This document shows, in pieces, positions 33,902-43,204 of a DNA stretch of 64,000 nucleotides. The notes under the pieces are model-generated. The model saw only the letters and a list, made by a program, of their open reading frames with translations. It did no database searches and had not been told where the DNA came from. The number at the start of each line of letters is the position of its first letter. Within the stretch, counting starts at the first letter, position 1. Source of the stretch: Arachidicoccus soli (GTDB lineage: Bacteria; Bacteroidota; Bacteroidia; Chitinophagales; Chitinophagaceae). The stretch is from NCBI RefSeq assembly GCF_003600625.1, contig NZ_CP032489.1, positions 682,001-746,000 on the forward strand, given 5' to 3'. The position numbers and the translations under genes were made by a program.

Positions 33902-35032
33902 TTATAAATTCCCTCTCAATTCCTGTTCTCTTTCTATAGCTTCAAAAAGAGCTTTAAAATTTCCTGCGCCGAAACTCTGTGCACCTTTTCGTTGAATGAT
34001 TTCAAAGAAAAGGGTAGGGCGGTCTTCTACAGGTTTGGTAAATATTTGTAGCAAATAACCTTCTTCGTCGCTATCTACCAAAATTCCTAATTTTTCTAAT
34101 GGAGCGATATCTTCATCAATTTTGCCAACCCGTTTAATTAATTCTTCATAATAAGTTTTTGGTGGAGCGCTTAAAAATTGCACACCACGTGATTTTAAAT
34201 CAGTTACTGTTTTTACAATATCATGTGTAGCAACAGCAATGTGCTGAACACCCTCACCTTCATAAAATTCTAAGTATTCTTCAATCTGTGATTTCTTTTT
34301 TCCCTCTGCCGGTTCGTTGATAGGGAATTTTGCATAACCATTTCCATTGCTCATGACTTTACTCATCAATGCAGAATATTCGGTATTGATTTGTTTGTCG
34401 TCAAAAGAAAGAATATTTACAAATCCCATCACTTCTTCATACCATTGCACGGTAGGTAACATCCGATTCCATCCTACATTTCCTACACAATGATCTACGT
34501 ATAAAAGACCGGTTTCTTTTGGTTGATATTCAGTCTCCCATTTTTCATAACCCGGCATAAAAATGCCTTTGTAATTTTTTCTTTCGACAAACATATGTAC
34601 GGTTTCGCCGTAAGTATAAATGCCCGACATACGAATTTCACCCCGTTCATCCTTTAGCGTAATTGGCTGTAGATATGATTTTCCGCCACGCTTGGTTGTT
34701 TCTTCAAAAGCCTTGTAAGCATCATCAACCCAAAGTGCTAATATCTTTACTCCATCACCGTGCTGCTTTACATGTTCCGCAATCAGGCTATCAGATTTTA
34801 GTGCTGTAGTAAAAATCAGGCGTATTTTTCCTTGTTGCAACACATAAGATGCGCGGTCGCGTACGCCTGTTTCAGGACCTGCATAAGCTAAGGATTGAAA
34901 GCCGAAAGCCGTTTTGTAAAAGTGCGCCGCCTGTTTAGCATTGCCTACGTAAAATTCAATATAATCAGTTCCATTTATAGGTAAAAAATTTTCTGCTTTT
35001 GCTATTTTCTCTGCAAATGTTTGCGTTTCCAT
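33902..35032 (-). CDS. hpd: 4-hydroxyphenylpyruvate dioxygenase
   Basis: The 376-residue non-heme iron enzyme converts 4-hydroxyphenylpyruvate to homogentisate. The iron ligands are visible as His in LLYVDHCVGNV (about 180), His in GVQHIAVATHD (about 263) and Glu in LFFEIIQRKG (about 343). The C-terminal GAGNFKALFEAIEREQELRG is characteristic. Homogentisate dioxygenase lies upstream on the same strand with a 190-bp gap, so the two enzymes catalyse consecutive steps. Confidence 0.97.
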   Translation of the reverse strand: METQTFAEKIAKAENFLPINGTDYIEFYVGNAKQAAHFYKTAFGFQSLAYAGPETGVRDRASYVLQQGKIRLIFTTALKSDSLIAEHVKQHGDGVKILALWVDDAYKAFEETTKRGGKSYLQPITLKDERGEIRMSGIYTYGETVHMFVERKNYKGIFMPGYEKWETEYQPKETGLLYVDHCVGNVGWNRMLPTVQWYEEVMGFVNILSFDDKQINTEYSALMSKVMSNGNGYAKFPINEPAEGKKKSQIEEYLEFYEGEGVQHIAVATHDIVKTVTDLKSRGVQFLSAPPKTYYEELIKRVGKIDEDIAPLEKLGILVDSDEEGYLLQIFTKPVEDRPTLFFEIIQRKGAQSFGAGNFKALFEAIEREQELRGNL

Positions 35033-35222
35033 ATTATTTATAGTTGAGATATGTGATTGTTAAAAAATTACAATGTTCTGCCATGGTGCGTGTAGCAATG
35101 TCATTACTCTTTCGCGGTGATGGCAAATCATTTAACTCCACATCGCCATCATCAACGGCCTTAAATTTTTAATTATTATATTATTCATTGTTTATTGAAT
35201 GGTCTATTAATGAATTTTTAAA

Positions 35223-36380
35223 TTACCCCTGCCAGCTTTTGTAATAATTTTCATCTTCAATCTTTATTGCTTCTTCTGTAATTTTCAGAGGCCGGAAAGG
35301 ATCAATCATTACAGCCAATTCATCGGTGGCTTCTTTGCCAATAGACTTCTCAACTGTGCCAGGTTGTGGTCCGTGTGGAATACCGCCGGGATGTAAAGTT
35401 ATTTGACCTTTTACTACACTTTTTCTACTCATAAAATCTCCATCCACATAATACAGAACCTCATCACTGTCTATATTAGAATGATTATATGGTGCGGGAA
35501 TAGATAATGGATGATAATCGAATTTTCTCGGAACAAAAGAGCAAACAACAAAGTTATGCCCCTCAAAAGTTTGATGCACGGGAGGGGGTTGATGCAACCT
35601 GCCAGTGATGGGCTCAAAATCATGAATGGAAAATGCCCAAGGATAATGATAGCCGTCCCAACCCACGTAGTCGAAAGGGTGTGTACCATAAATATATGGA
35701 TAAATTAATCCTTGTTTTTTTATAAGGATTTTAAAATCGCCATACTCATCTTTTGTCTGTAAATTCTCTGGCACACGAATATCCCGTTCGCAATAGGGTG
35801 AATGCTCCATTAATTGTCCAACTTGATTGAGATATTTTTTAGGAATATGTAATGGGCTAAAACTTTCTACAATAAATAAACGATTGTCTTCATTATCGAA
35901 AGTTATTTGATAAATAGTACCGCGTGGGATCATTAAATAATCACCATAAGCAAATTTTAATTCACCAAAACCAGACTTTAAAACTCCTGAACCCTTATGA
36001 ATGAAAATCATTTCATCGGCCTGACTATTTTTAAAGAAATAATCGGTCATAGATTTGCGCGGCGCGGCTAAAATTATGTGCAAATCTTCATTTATTAAAA
36101 CAGGCTTGCGGCTTTGCAAATAATCATCTTCCTGGGAAATATTAAAGCCTAGTAAGCTTGTATGTTTCAAATGCTTTTCGCGAGCAATTTTAGGTTGCAC
36201 ATCATAAGGTTGACCCAATTCTTTTACAAGTGTAGGGGGGTGTGTATGGTAAACCAAGGAATATACATTCGAAAATCCTTCGGTTGAAACCAATTCTTCG
36301 GCATACAGTTCGCCATCTGGTTTACGAAACTGAGTGTGCCGCTTATGTGGAATATTGCCTGCTTTGTGATAAAAAGGCAT
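35223..36380 (-). CDS. hmgA: Homogentisate 1,2-dioxygenase
   Basis: The 385-residue cupin ring-cleavage enzyme forms maleylacetoacetate. The ATG at 36380 (MPFYHKAGNIPHKRHTQFRK) is chosen because the family begins here; the open frame upstream to 36494 is not conserved. Iron-site residues fall in QPPPVHQTFEGHNFVVCSF and SFVPRKFDYHP, and the conserved TLHPGGIPHGPQPG is present. It is divergent from the fumarylacetoacetase-family gene across 348 bp that carries an inverted repeat and a -7 box. Confidence 0.95.
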   Translation of the reverse strand: MPFYHKAGNIPHKRHTQFRKPDGELYAEELVSTEGFSNVYSLVYHTHPPTLVKELGQPYDVQPKIAREKHLKHTSLLGFNISQEDDYLQSRKPVLINEDLHIILAAPRKSMTDYFFKNSQADEMIFIHKGSGVLKSGFGELKFAYGDYLMIPRGTIYQITFDNEDNRLFIVESFSPLHIPKKYLNQVGQLMEHSPYCERDIRVPENLQTKDEYGDFKILIKKQGLIYPYIYGTHPFDYVGWDGYHYPWAFSIHDFEPITGRLHQPPPVHQTFEGHNFVVCSFVPRKFDYHPLSIPAPYNHSNIDSDEVLYYVDGDFMSRKSVVKGQITLHPGGIPHGPQPGTVEKSIGKEATDELAVMIDPFRPLKITEEAIKIEDENYYKSWQG

Positions 36381-36572
36381 AGCTATTGAGTTGAAGGTGA
36401 AAGATTGAAACAGGAAATTTGTCTCGCGTGAGACTTGAAAATATTGAAAGCCAAACGAGTGATCAATATTGTGCAAATACAAGCGCGGCAACAAGTTTGT
36501 GTTTATAGCCGGCCTGTTTTTCTAAAGTTGAAAAGCGTGTATTTGAAATATTTATTTTCATTGCACTACTAA

Positions 36573-36604
36573 ATTAATTGTTCTTTTGGTACTATACAAT
36601 TAAT
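36573..36604. promoter_or_regulatory. Inverted repeat between divergent hmgA and FAH-family genes
   Basis: ATTAATTGT and its complement ACAATTAAT are separated by 14 bp, so centres are about two helical turns apart, as for a dimeric regulator operator. It lies upstream of the TAGCTTTG -7 box at 36640-36647. No regulator gene is adjacent. Confidence 0.4.
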
Positions 36605-36639
36605 GTGGCCGAAATTACAAAAGTTTTATAAACAGTTGT

Positions 36640-36647
36640 TAGCTTTG
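36640..36647 (+). promoter_or_regulatory. -7 element for the FAH-family gene
   Basis: TAGCTTTG matches TAnnTTTG and lies 81 bp before the ATG at 36729. No convincing -33 box is seen. Confidence 0.45.
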
Positions 36648-36728
36648 TGGATATATTTATAAATTCTACCTTCAATTTTCTAACAATGTAGTGAAAAGCC
36701 AAGTTTTTTAACCTTACAACAATAAAAA

Positions 36729-37724
36729 ATGAAATTACTGTCTTACAAAACCGAAAACATCGAACATCTTGCTATTTATGTAAAAGGTCATATATACAAT
36801 CTTAATAGTTGCGATAAAAATATTCCGGATAATATGCGCGAATTTTTGATAGGTGAAGCTCCTATGATGAAACGTGCGCATATTGTTGAAGAAAAAATAT
36901 TGTCAGGAGAAAAATTTAAAGAAGAAGTTTTTTACGAAGTTATAGCTCCTATTCCACATCCAACTTCTTGCAGGGATGCTTACGCATTTCGTCAGCACGT
37001 GGCCGCAGCTCGCAGAAATCGTAAAGTAGAAATGATTCCGGAATTTGATCAATATCCTATTTTTTATTTTACCAACCACAATGCTATTCAAGGCCCTGGT
37101 GAAATAAAATGTATGCCGGATCATTTTCAAAAACTAGATTTTGAATTGGAGGTGGCCGTGGTTATTGGGAAAAGAGGAAGGAATATTAAAGCCGAAAATG
37201 CCGATGAATATATTGCGGGCTTTACCATAATGAACGATATGAGTGCACGTCTTTTGCAGATGGAGGAAATGAAACTCAATCTTGGCCCTGCAAAAGGAAA
37301 AGATTTTTCTACGGTTATTGGTCCTTGGTTAGTAACGCCCGATGAATTGGAAAAATATAAGGTACCTGCTAAAGAAAATCATGTTGGTAATAACTATGAT
37401 TTGCAAATGAGCTGTAAGGTAAATGGGGTACAAGTTTCAGCCGGAAATGTAAAAGATATGGATTGGACTTTTGCTGAGATAATTGAACGTTGTGCTTATG
37501 GTGCAGATATTTTGCCGGGCGATGTAATCGGTTCGGGAACGGTTGGTACAGGTTGTTTTTTAGAATTGAATGGTACAGGTTTATTGAATAATCCAGATTA
37601 TAAAGCGCAATGGCTCCAACCCAATGATAGTATAGAAATGGGAATAACCGGGCTCGGTATTTTGGCGAATGTGATTAAAAAAGAAGATACTGATTTTTCT
37701 ATTTTGGAATTGAAGAAAGTGTAA
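36729..37724 (+). CDS. Fumarylacetoacetate hydrolase family protein
   Basis: The 331-residue protein has the FAH C-terminal fold. Metal ligands are suggested by LDFELEVAVVIGKRG (Glu pair, about 138-150) and FTIMNDMSARLLQ (Asp). The conserved GKDFSTVIGPWLV and GSGTVGTGCFLELNG follow. Next to hpd and hmgA it most likely performs the last homogentisate step, giving fumarate and acetoacetate. It lacks the separate N-terminal domain of eukaryotic FAH, and bacterial homologues can act on other acylpyruvates. Confidence 0.87.
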   Translation: MKLLSYKTENIEHLAIYVKGHIYNLNSCDKNIPDNMREFLIGEAPMMKRAHIVEEKILSGEKFKEEVFYEVIAPIPHPTSCRDAYAFRQHVAAARRNRKVEMIPEFDQYPIFYFTNHNAIQGPGEIKCMPDHFQKLDFELEVAVVIGKRGRNIKAENADEYIAGFTIMNDMSARLLQMEEMKLNLGPAKGKDFSTVIGPWLVTPDELEKYKVPAKENHVGNNYDLQMSCKVNGVQVSAGNVKDMDWTFAEIIERCAYGADILPGDVIGSGTVGTGCFLELNGTGLLNNPDYKAQWLQPNDSIEMGITGLGILANVIKKEDTDFSILELKKV

Positions 37725-37826
37725 GGAGAAAAGTTGAACAGACCGAAACTCAAAATAGAAATATTAATGCAAAATCATAGATATTAATAGATTATAATTC
37801 TTATAGCGCAACTCATAAATTCATGT

Positions 37827-38708
37827 ATGCTCACTCTTAACACGAATGACCTCACGCCTTTGCAAATGCAAAACTATCTGCAATATGCTATTGCTCCTCG
37901 ACCGATATGTTTTGCTTCTACAATTGATAAAAATGGAGTAGTAAATCTTAGCCCATTTAGTTTTTTTAATATGTTCAGCACTAACCCGCCGCTTTGTGTT
38001 TTTTCTCCGGCAAGGCGTGTAAGAGATAATACAACCAAACATACATATCAAAATATTTTAGAAGTAAAAGAATGTGTTATTAATATTGTGAATTTCTCTA
38101 TGGTGCAGCAGACTAGTCTTGCAAGCACAGAATATGCAAAAGGTGTAAATGAATTCGAAAAATCAGGCTTCACAATGCTGAAATCTGATTTAGTAAAACC
38201 TCCGCGTGTGGCAGAGGCCCCGGTACAATTTGAATGCATGATAAAAGATGTGATTAGTTTGGGTGAAAATGCAGGTGCGGGAAATTTGATTTTGGCAGAA
38301 ATAAAACGTATTCATATTCAGGAAGAAATATTAGATGAAGATGGAAAAATTGATCAGGCGAAAATAGATTTAGTCGCCCGACTTGGAGGCGACTGGTATT
38401 GCCGAGTTACAAAAGATAATTTATTTAAAGTGCCAAAGCCTTTAAGAACATTAGGCATTGGTATCGATGCACTGCCTCCATCCGTTAGAAATTCAAAAAT
38501 TCTAACCGGAAATGATTTAGGGATGTTAGGCAATGTAGAACACTTACCTACTACAGAAGAAATACAAGCGATAAAGCTGTTGCCAGTGGTGAAAAATATT
38601 TTAGAAGAAAAAGGGAATCTTTTAGAACGATTACACGGTTTTGCGCACACCCTTTTGGAAGAAGAAAAAGTAGCAGAAGCTTTGAAGATTGTTATGATAA
38701 ATCAATAA
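37827..38708 (+). CDS. Flavin reductase-like FMN-binding protein
   Basis: The 293-residue protein has a split-barrel flavin reductase domain: YAIAPRPICFASTIDKNGVV, then NLSPFSFFNMFSTNPPLCVF and the conserved TYQNILEVKECVINIV. The C-terminal 90 residues are an extension of unknown role. It follows the FAH-family gene by 102 bp on the same strand and could supply reduced flavin to an oxygenase, though the nearby FAD monooxygenase is of a one-component type. Confidence 0.82.
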   Translation: MLTLNTNDLTPLQMQNYLQYAIAPRPICFASTIDKNGVVNLSPFSFFNMFSTNPPLCVFSPARRVRDNTTKHTYQNILEVKECVINIVNFSMVQQTSLASTEYAKGVNEFEKSGFTMLKSDLVKPPRVAEAPVQFECMIKDVISLGENAGAGNLILAEIKRIHIQEEILDEDGKIDQAKIDLVARLGGDWYCRVTKDNLFKVPKPLRTLGIGIDALPPSVRNSKILTGNDLGMLGNVEHLPTTEEIQAIKLLPVVKNILEEKGNLLERLHGFAHTLLEEEKVAEALKIVMINQ

Positions 38709-38773
38709 GAAAATGATTTTTAGTTCAAGAGCCTAAATTATTTATCAAATTACAAAATTCTCAAATTGCCTTC

Positions 38774-38781
38774 TATCTTTG
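38774..38781 (+). promoter_or_regulatory. -7 element at the mtgA start codon
   Basis: TATCTTTG ends four bases before the GTG at 38786, the same spacing as at rlmD. The predicted transcription start coincides with the start codon. No clear -33 box is seen. Confidence 0.45.
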
Positions 38782-38785
38782 CTGG

Positions 38786-39475
38786 GTGAAAAAAATTATA
38801 CGCAAGTTTTTTAAAACAATATTGGTTTTACTACTCATCTCTATAGCTTATACAATTGTTTGCAGATGGATAATGCCACCAATTACAATTACACAGCTAG
38901 GTAGTTTATTTGCAGGAAATGGATTAAGAAGAGACTATGTTTCTTGGGATGAGATATCTTCGAATGCAAAATTGGCTGCTATTGCCGGAGAAGATCAATT
39001 ATTTCCGGAACATGGAGGATTTGATTGGAGTGCTATTGAAAAAAGTTTGGACACGAGACATAAAAACAGAATACGTGGAGCTGCAGCAAGTACTATTAGC
39101 CAACAAACTGCAAAGAATGTTTTTCTTTGGCAAGGTGAAGGGATAATGAAATATGTAAGAAAAGCACCGGAGTTTTTTTATACAAAAATGATAGAATGGT
39201 TTTGGGGAAAGAAAAGAATACTTTGCGTTTATCTCAATACTATTGAAATGGGCAAGGGCGTTTACGGAATTGAAGCTGCTTCGCAGAAATATTTTCATCA
39301 TTCAGCAAAATATCTTACCCGCAAGGAAGCAGCAATGATTATTGCCTGTTTGCCCAATCCAAAAGTGTTTACAGTTCTTCCGGAGAGTCGTTTTGTTAGA
39401 TGGAAATCGAATTGGATTTTGCGTCAAATGAATAATATCCAATCTGATACAGATATCCGGAAAATAATTAATTAA
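38786..39475 (+). CDS. mtgA: Monofunctional peptidoglycan glycosyltransferase
   Basis: The 229-residue GT51 enzyme polymerises lipid II. An N-terminal helix (about 8-25) is followed by motif 1 AGEDQLFPEHGGFDW (catalytic Glu in the EDxxFxxH-like block), motif 2 GAAASTISQQTAKNVFLW and motif 3 KKRILCVYLNTIEMGKGVYG. No transpeptidase domain is present. Initiation is at GTG; there is no ATG before the conserved region. It lies 15 bp upstream of kdsB. Confidence 0.94.
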   Translation: MKKIIRKFFKTILVLLLISIAYTIVCRWIMPPITITQLGSLFAGNGLRRDYVSWDEISSNAKLAAIAGEDQLFPEHGGFDWSAIEKSLDTRHKNRIRGAAASTISQQTAKNVFLWQGEGIMKYVRKAPEFFYTKMIEWFWGKKRILCVYLNTIEMGKGVYGIEAASQKYFHHSAKYLTRKEAAMIIACLPNPKVFTVLPESRFVRWKSNWILRQMNNIQSDTDIRKIIN

Positions 39476-39490
39476 TTAAAAATAATTTAC

Positions 39491-40213
39491 ATGAAGATAG
39501 TAGCTATCATCCCTGCAAGATATGCAGCCACAAGGTTTCCTGCCAAGCTTATGCAATTGTTAGAAGGTAAAACAATCATCAGACACACTTACGAAAATAC
39601 TGTAGCGACAGGCCTTTTTGACGAAGTAATAGTGGCTACTGACAGCGAGATCATTTTTAAAGAAATAACAGAAAACGGGGGTAAAGCAGTTATTACAAAA
39701 GGCAATCATGAGAGTGGTAGTGATAGGATTGCGGAAGTGGCAAAAGAAATGGATGTGGATATTATTATAAATGTACAAGGGGATACTCCTTTTGTAAACA
39801 AGGGAGCATTAGAAAAAATCATCAAAGTTTTTGAAGATGCAACTGTAAAGGTAGCGAGTTTGATGCAAATATTAGAAGAAGAGAAATACATCGAAGACAA
39901 GAATTATGTGAAAGTAGCTGTAGATAAATATATGAACTCATTGATGTTTAGTCGTTCTGTAATCCCATATCCTCGTAACAAAGAGATAGCCATTACTTAT
40001 TATGAACATATTGGTGTTTATGCTTTTCGAAAAGATGCATTATTGAAATTTACGGAATGGGAGGTGACGCCGTTAGAAATTGCAGAGAAGATTGAATGCT
40101 TGCGTTATCTAGAAAATGGTATACCCTTAAGAATGATTGTTGTAAATGGTATAGGAGTAGAAATAGACACTCCTGAGGATTTGGAACGCGCTTCCAGGGC
40201 ATTAAAGCTGTAA
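39491..40213 (+). CDS. kdsB: 3-deoxy-manno-octulosonate cytidylyltransferase
   Basis: The 240-residue enzyme activates KDO to CMP-KDO for lipopolysaccharide. It shows the nucleotidyltransferase start VAIIPARYAATRFPAKLMQL, the substrate loop ESGSDRIAEVA and the metal-binding INVQGDTPFV. GIGVEIDTPEDLERA closes the protein. It probably forms a two-gene unit with mtgA. Confidence 0.96.
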   Translation: MKIVAIIPARYAATRFPAKLMQLLEGKTIIRHTYENTVATGLFDEVIVATDSEIIFKEITENGGKAVITKGNHESGSDRIAEVAKEMDVDIIINVQGDTPFVNKGALEKIIKVFEDATVKVASLMQILEEEKYIEDKNYVKVAVDKYMNSLMFSRSVIPYPRNKEIAITYYEHIGVYAFRKDALLKFTEWEVTPLEIAEKIECLRYLENGIPLRMIVVNGIGVEIDTPEDLERASRALKL

Positions 40214-40319
40214 ATTTAACATGATGCTCTTTAAACCTTTTTTTATAATATTAAGTCTTAAAAGCAAGATTAGGCACTGAATTTGCCTCTTACTATTAGA
40301 TAAAATTAAATAAAAAGCC

Positions 40320-41597
40320 ATGAAAAAATATTTTAAAATCATTACCCTCATCTTTGTGGTAGCAATATGCTCAACTAGCTGTACGCCAATGATGTATGCA
40401 CAGTCAGACTATGGTAATAATGGGTATGATTACAATAATGGATACAATGATAATAATAATTATGACAATAATGATAATTATTATAATAATGACTATAACC
40501 AAGATGATGGTTATGCGCAACAACAAGGTGGGGGGCAGATTACCTTTAATGATTTTTATAGTCAATTGTCTCCTTATGGACGTTGGGTAAATGATCCCCA
40601 AAATGGTCGAGTATGGATAGCAAATGTTTCTAATTTTCAACCTTATTCAACCAATGGATATTGGACATATACGGACTATGGTTGGACTTGGGTTTCTAAT
40701 TATAACTGGGGTTGGGCGCCGTTTCACTATGGACGTTGGGGATATAGTAATTATTATGGATGGTATTGGGTGCCGGGTTATACTTGGGGACCGGCTTGGG
40801 TAAGTTGGAGCACAGGGGCAGATGTTTATGGCTGGGCACCCCTTGGTCCAGGAATGAGTTTTGGTGTTAATATTTCAGTAAGCATGTTCCCTTCTAATTA
40901 TTGGACGTTCATGCCAAGGAGATATATGGGTTATCGTAATATCAATAATTATTATTATGCTCGTTCGAGAAACGTAACGTATATTAGAAATACTACAATT
41001 ATAAATAATTATGGTAATGCAAACAATCAACGTTATGCCCGTGGACCTCAGGTAAGAGATGTTGAAAGAAGTTCCGGACGAAGGATTCAGACTGTAAGAG
41101 TTGTTAATACCAGAGATGCTAGAACTACCGGTGTGAGAAATAATGAATTACATGTATATCGTCCAGCAGTAAGAGGCTCTTCAAGTAGATCTTCTGTAAC
41201 TCCGAATAATAGAAGTAATAATTACACACCAAGCAGAAGCACAGCTCCAACAAGAACTGTGGTGCCAAATAATCAACAAAGAATAGAGCGTGCTGCTCCC
41301 CAAAGGTCTTCAATAGAACGTTCAGGAAACCCAGTTCAACGTTCTGCACCTGTAAGAACGCAGGAATCTCATCCAGCTATACAACGTTCTGCCCCTGTAA
41401 GATCTCAAGAGTCTTATCAAGAGACGCAACGTTCTGCACCTGTAAGAACGCAGGAATCTCATTCTCCTGTACAACGTTCTGCCCCTGCAAGAACATACTC
41501 ACCCCCACCAACACGCCAAAGAGTATCACCTCCAGAAAGAGCCAGTAGAGGGAATACCAGAAGTGAAAGCCACCCGGTGGAACGTTCTAGAAGATAA
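40320..41597 (+). CDS. DUF6600-type exported protein with Trp/Tyr-rich domain and C-terminal repeats
   Basis: The 425-residue protein has an N-terminal signal with a possible lipobox (ICSTSC, Cys about 21). It continues with an Asn/Tyr/Asp-rich linker (about 28-72), a Trp/Tyr/Gly-rich domain (about 78-200, for example GRWVNDPQNGRVWIAN and YGWTWVSNYNWGWAPFHYG) and a basic Ser/Arg-rich tail. Four tandem 15-residue repeats of the type QRSAPVRTQESHxxx lie near 340-399. The domain matches the DUF6600 family; the function is unknown. The layout suggests a surface-exposed protein. Confidence 0.8.
   Translation: MKKYFKIITLIFVVAICSTSCTPMMYAQSDYGNNGYDYNNGYNDNNNYDNNDNYYNNDYNQDDGYAQQQGGGQITFNDFYSQLSPYGRWVNDPQNGRVWIANVSNFQPYSTNGYWTYTDYGWTWVSNYNWGWAPFHYGRWGYSNYYGWYWVPGYTWGPAWVSWSTGADVYGWAPLGPGMSFGVNISVSMFPSNYWTFMPRRYMGYRNINNYYYARSRNVTYIRNTTIINNYGNANNQRYARGPQVRDVERSSGRRIQTVRVVNTRDARTTGVRNNELHVYRPAVRGSSSRSSVTPNNRSNNYTPSRSTAPTRTVVPNNQQRIERAAPQRSSIERSGNPVQRSAPVRTQESHPAIQRSAPVRSQESYQETQRSAPVRTQESHSPVQRSAPARTYSPPPTRQRVSPPERASRGNTRSESHPVERSRR
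41337..41516 (+). repeat. 45-bp tandem repeat, four units, in the DUF6600 gene
   Basis: Each unit is 45 bp and begins CAACGTTCTGC, encoding a 15-residue unit. Units 1 and 3 are nearly identical and unit 4 is degenerate. The length is a multiple of three, so unit-number variation would keep the frame. Confidence 0.85.
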
Positions 41598-41620
41598 TGA
41601 AATGTATAATTGAAAATAAG

Positions 41621-41653
41621 AAGGGATTGTTATAAAATGACAATCCCTTTTAT
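41621..41653. terminator. Terminator between convergent DUF6600 and lysS genes
   Basis: AAGGGATTGT pairs with ACAATCCCTT around a 9-nt loop, followed by a T-rich tract on the plus strand. Confidence 0.75.
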
Positions 41654-41680
41654 TTATAGAAAATGTCTCACTATGTGAAC

Positions 41681-43198
41681 TTAATCCATTTTTTCTGGAC
41701 GCATTTGAGGAAACAATAAAACATCTTGAATAGATTGTTGATTGGTTAAAAGCATCACTAATCTATCGATGCCAATGCCAATGCCACTTGTGGGAGGCAT
41801 TCCATATTCTAAAGCTCGAAGAAAATCCTGGTCAATAAACATTGCTTCGTCATCACCACGCTCCATCAGCTTAGCTTGTTCTTCAAAACGTTCACGTTGG
41901 TCAATAGGGTCATTTAGCTCGCTGTAGGCATTGGCAATCTCTTTACCGTTTATCATTAATTCAAAACGTTCAACGAGACCTTCTTTTTCGCGATGTTTCT
42001 TGGTAAGTGGTGACATCTCAACAGGGTAATCTATTATGAAAGTCGGCTGAATATATTTTGATTCGGATGTTTCTCCAAAGATTTCGTCAATCAATTTGCC
42101 TTTACCAATATTGGGGGGTACATCAATCTTCAGTTGTTTGCATACTTCGCGTAAACCGGCTTCATCTTTCTCACTTACATCAATACCTGTATTCTCTTTG
42201 ATAGCATTCAAAATAGAAATGCGTTTGAAGGGCGCTTTAAAACTTATCGTTTTCTCGCCCACTTGTAATTCTGTACTACCATGAACTGCCAAAGCTAACT
42301 TTTCAAAAAGTTGTTCTGTAGTTTCCATCATCCAGAAATAATCTTTGTAAGCTGTGTACCATTCTAACACCGTAAATTCGGGGTTATGCGTTCTGTCCAT
42401 TCCTTCATTGCGAAAGTTGCGACTAAACTCATATACCCAGTCGAAACCACCTACAATCAAGCGTTTCAGGTAAAGTTCGTTGGCAATTCTTAAATAAAAC
42501 GGAACGTCTAAAGCATTGTGATGTGTTGTAAAAGGTCTTGCTGCGGCTCCTCCGGGAATAGCTTGTAATACTGGGGTATCCACTTCTAAAGCACCATTTC
42601 CATTCAGAAATTCACGAATGGTATTGATGATCTTAGTACGCTTTACAAAAGTATCTTTTACGTCAGGATTAATAACTAAATCGGCATACCTCTGACGATA
42701 ACGGAATTCAGGATCAGAAACGGCATCAAATACATGGCCTTCCTCATCGCGCTTTACAACGGGCAATGGTTTTAAAGATTTCGAAAGCAAGGTAAGTGTT
42801 TGTGTATGTATAGATGTTTCCCCGGTACGTGTAATAAATACAAAACCGGTAACACCGATAAAATCACCTAAATCCAGCCCTTTAACCACTAAGTTCCAAA
42901 AACTTTTATCTTCTTCAGGACATATTTCATCGCGTTTTACATACAGTTGTATAATGCCTTTGCTATCTTGAATTTTTATAAAGAAAACTTTGCCTTTATC
43001 ATTAATACTCATCACGCGACCAGCTACGCATACATTTGCAAAATCCTCTTTCTTTTCTTCAGAAAAAGACTGTTTGATCTCGGTTGAGAAATTAGATACA
43101 GGATATAAAGCAGCAGGATATGCATCGATTCCGGCAGTTTGCAGAGATTTTAATTTCTCTCTTCTAATAATTTCTTGTTCAGATAAATTTTGACTCAT
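41681..43198 (-). CDS. lysS: Lysyl-tRNA synthetase, class II
   Basis: The 505-residue enzyme has an OB anticodon-binding domain (about 60-165) and the class II core. Motif 2 is FRNEGMDRTHNPEFTVLEWY and motif 3 is GMPPTSGIGIGIDRLVML. The ATG at 43198 (MSQNLSEQEIIRREKLKSL) is chosen because the upstream extension of the open frame runs through a promoter box (43205-43212) and into the terminator of the neighbouring gene. Confidence 0.97.
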   Translation of the reverse strand: MSQNLSEQEIIRREKLKSLQTAGIDAYPAALYPVSNFSTEIKQSFSEEKKEDFANVCVAGRVMSINDKGKVFFIKIQDSKGIIQLYVKRDEICPEEDKSFWNLVVKGLDLGDFIGVTGFVFITRTGETSIHTQTLTLLSKSLKPLPVVKRDEEGHVFDAVSDPEFRYRQRYADLVINPDVKDTFVKRTKIINTIREFLNGNGALEVDTPVLQAIPGGAAARPFTTHHNALDVPFYLRIANELYLKRLIVGGFDWVYEFSRNFRNEGMDRTHNPEFTVLEWYTAYKDYFWMMETTEQLFEKLALAVHGSTELQVGEKTISFKAPFKRISILNAIKENTGIDVSEKDEAGLREVCKQLKIDVPPNIGKGKLIDEIFGETSESKYIQPTFIIDYPVEMSPLTKKHREKEGLVERFELMINGKEIANAYSELNDPIDQRERFEEQAKLMERGDDEAMFIDQDFLRALEYGMPPTSGIGIGIDRLVMLLTNQQSIQDVLLFPQMRPEKMD

Positions 43199-43204
43199 AG
43201 GGCG

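Noticed and set aside
40404-40640. Ile/Val-rich frames on both strands in the DUF6600 linker
   Set aside because: They are shadows of the Asn/Tyr/Asp codon repeats, not membrane proteins.
41337-41516. Repeats considered as a CRISPR array
   Set aside because: Units are directly adjacent and in frame within a coding sequence, with no spacers of unique sequence and no cas genes in the window.
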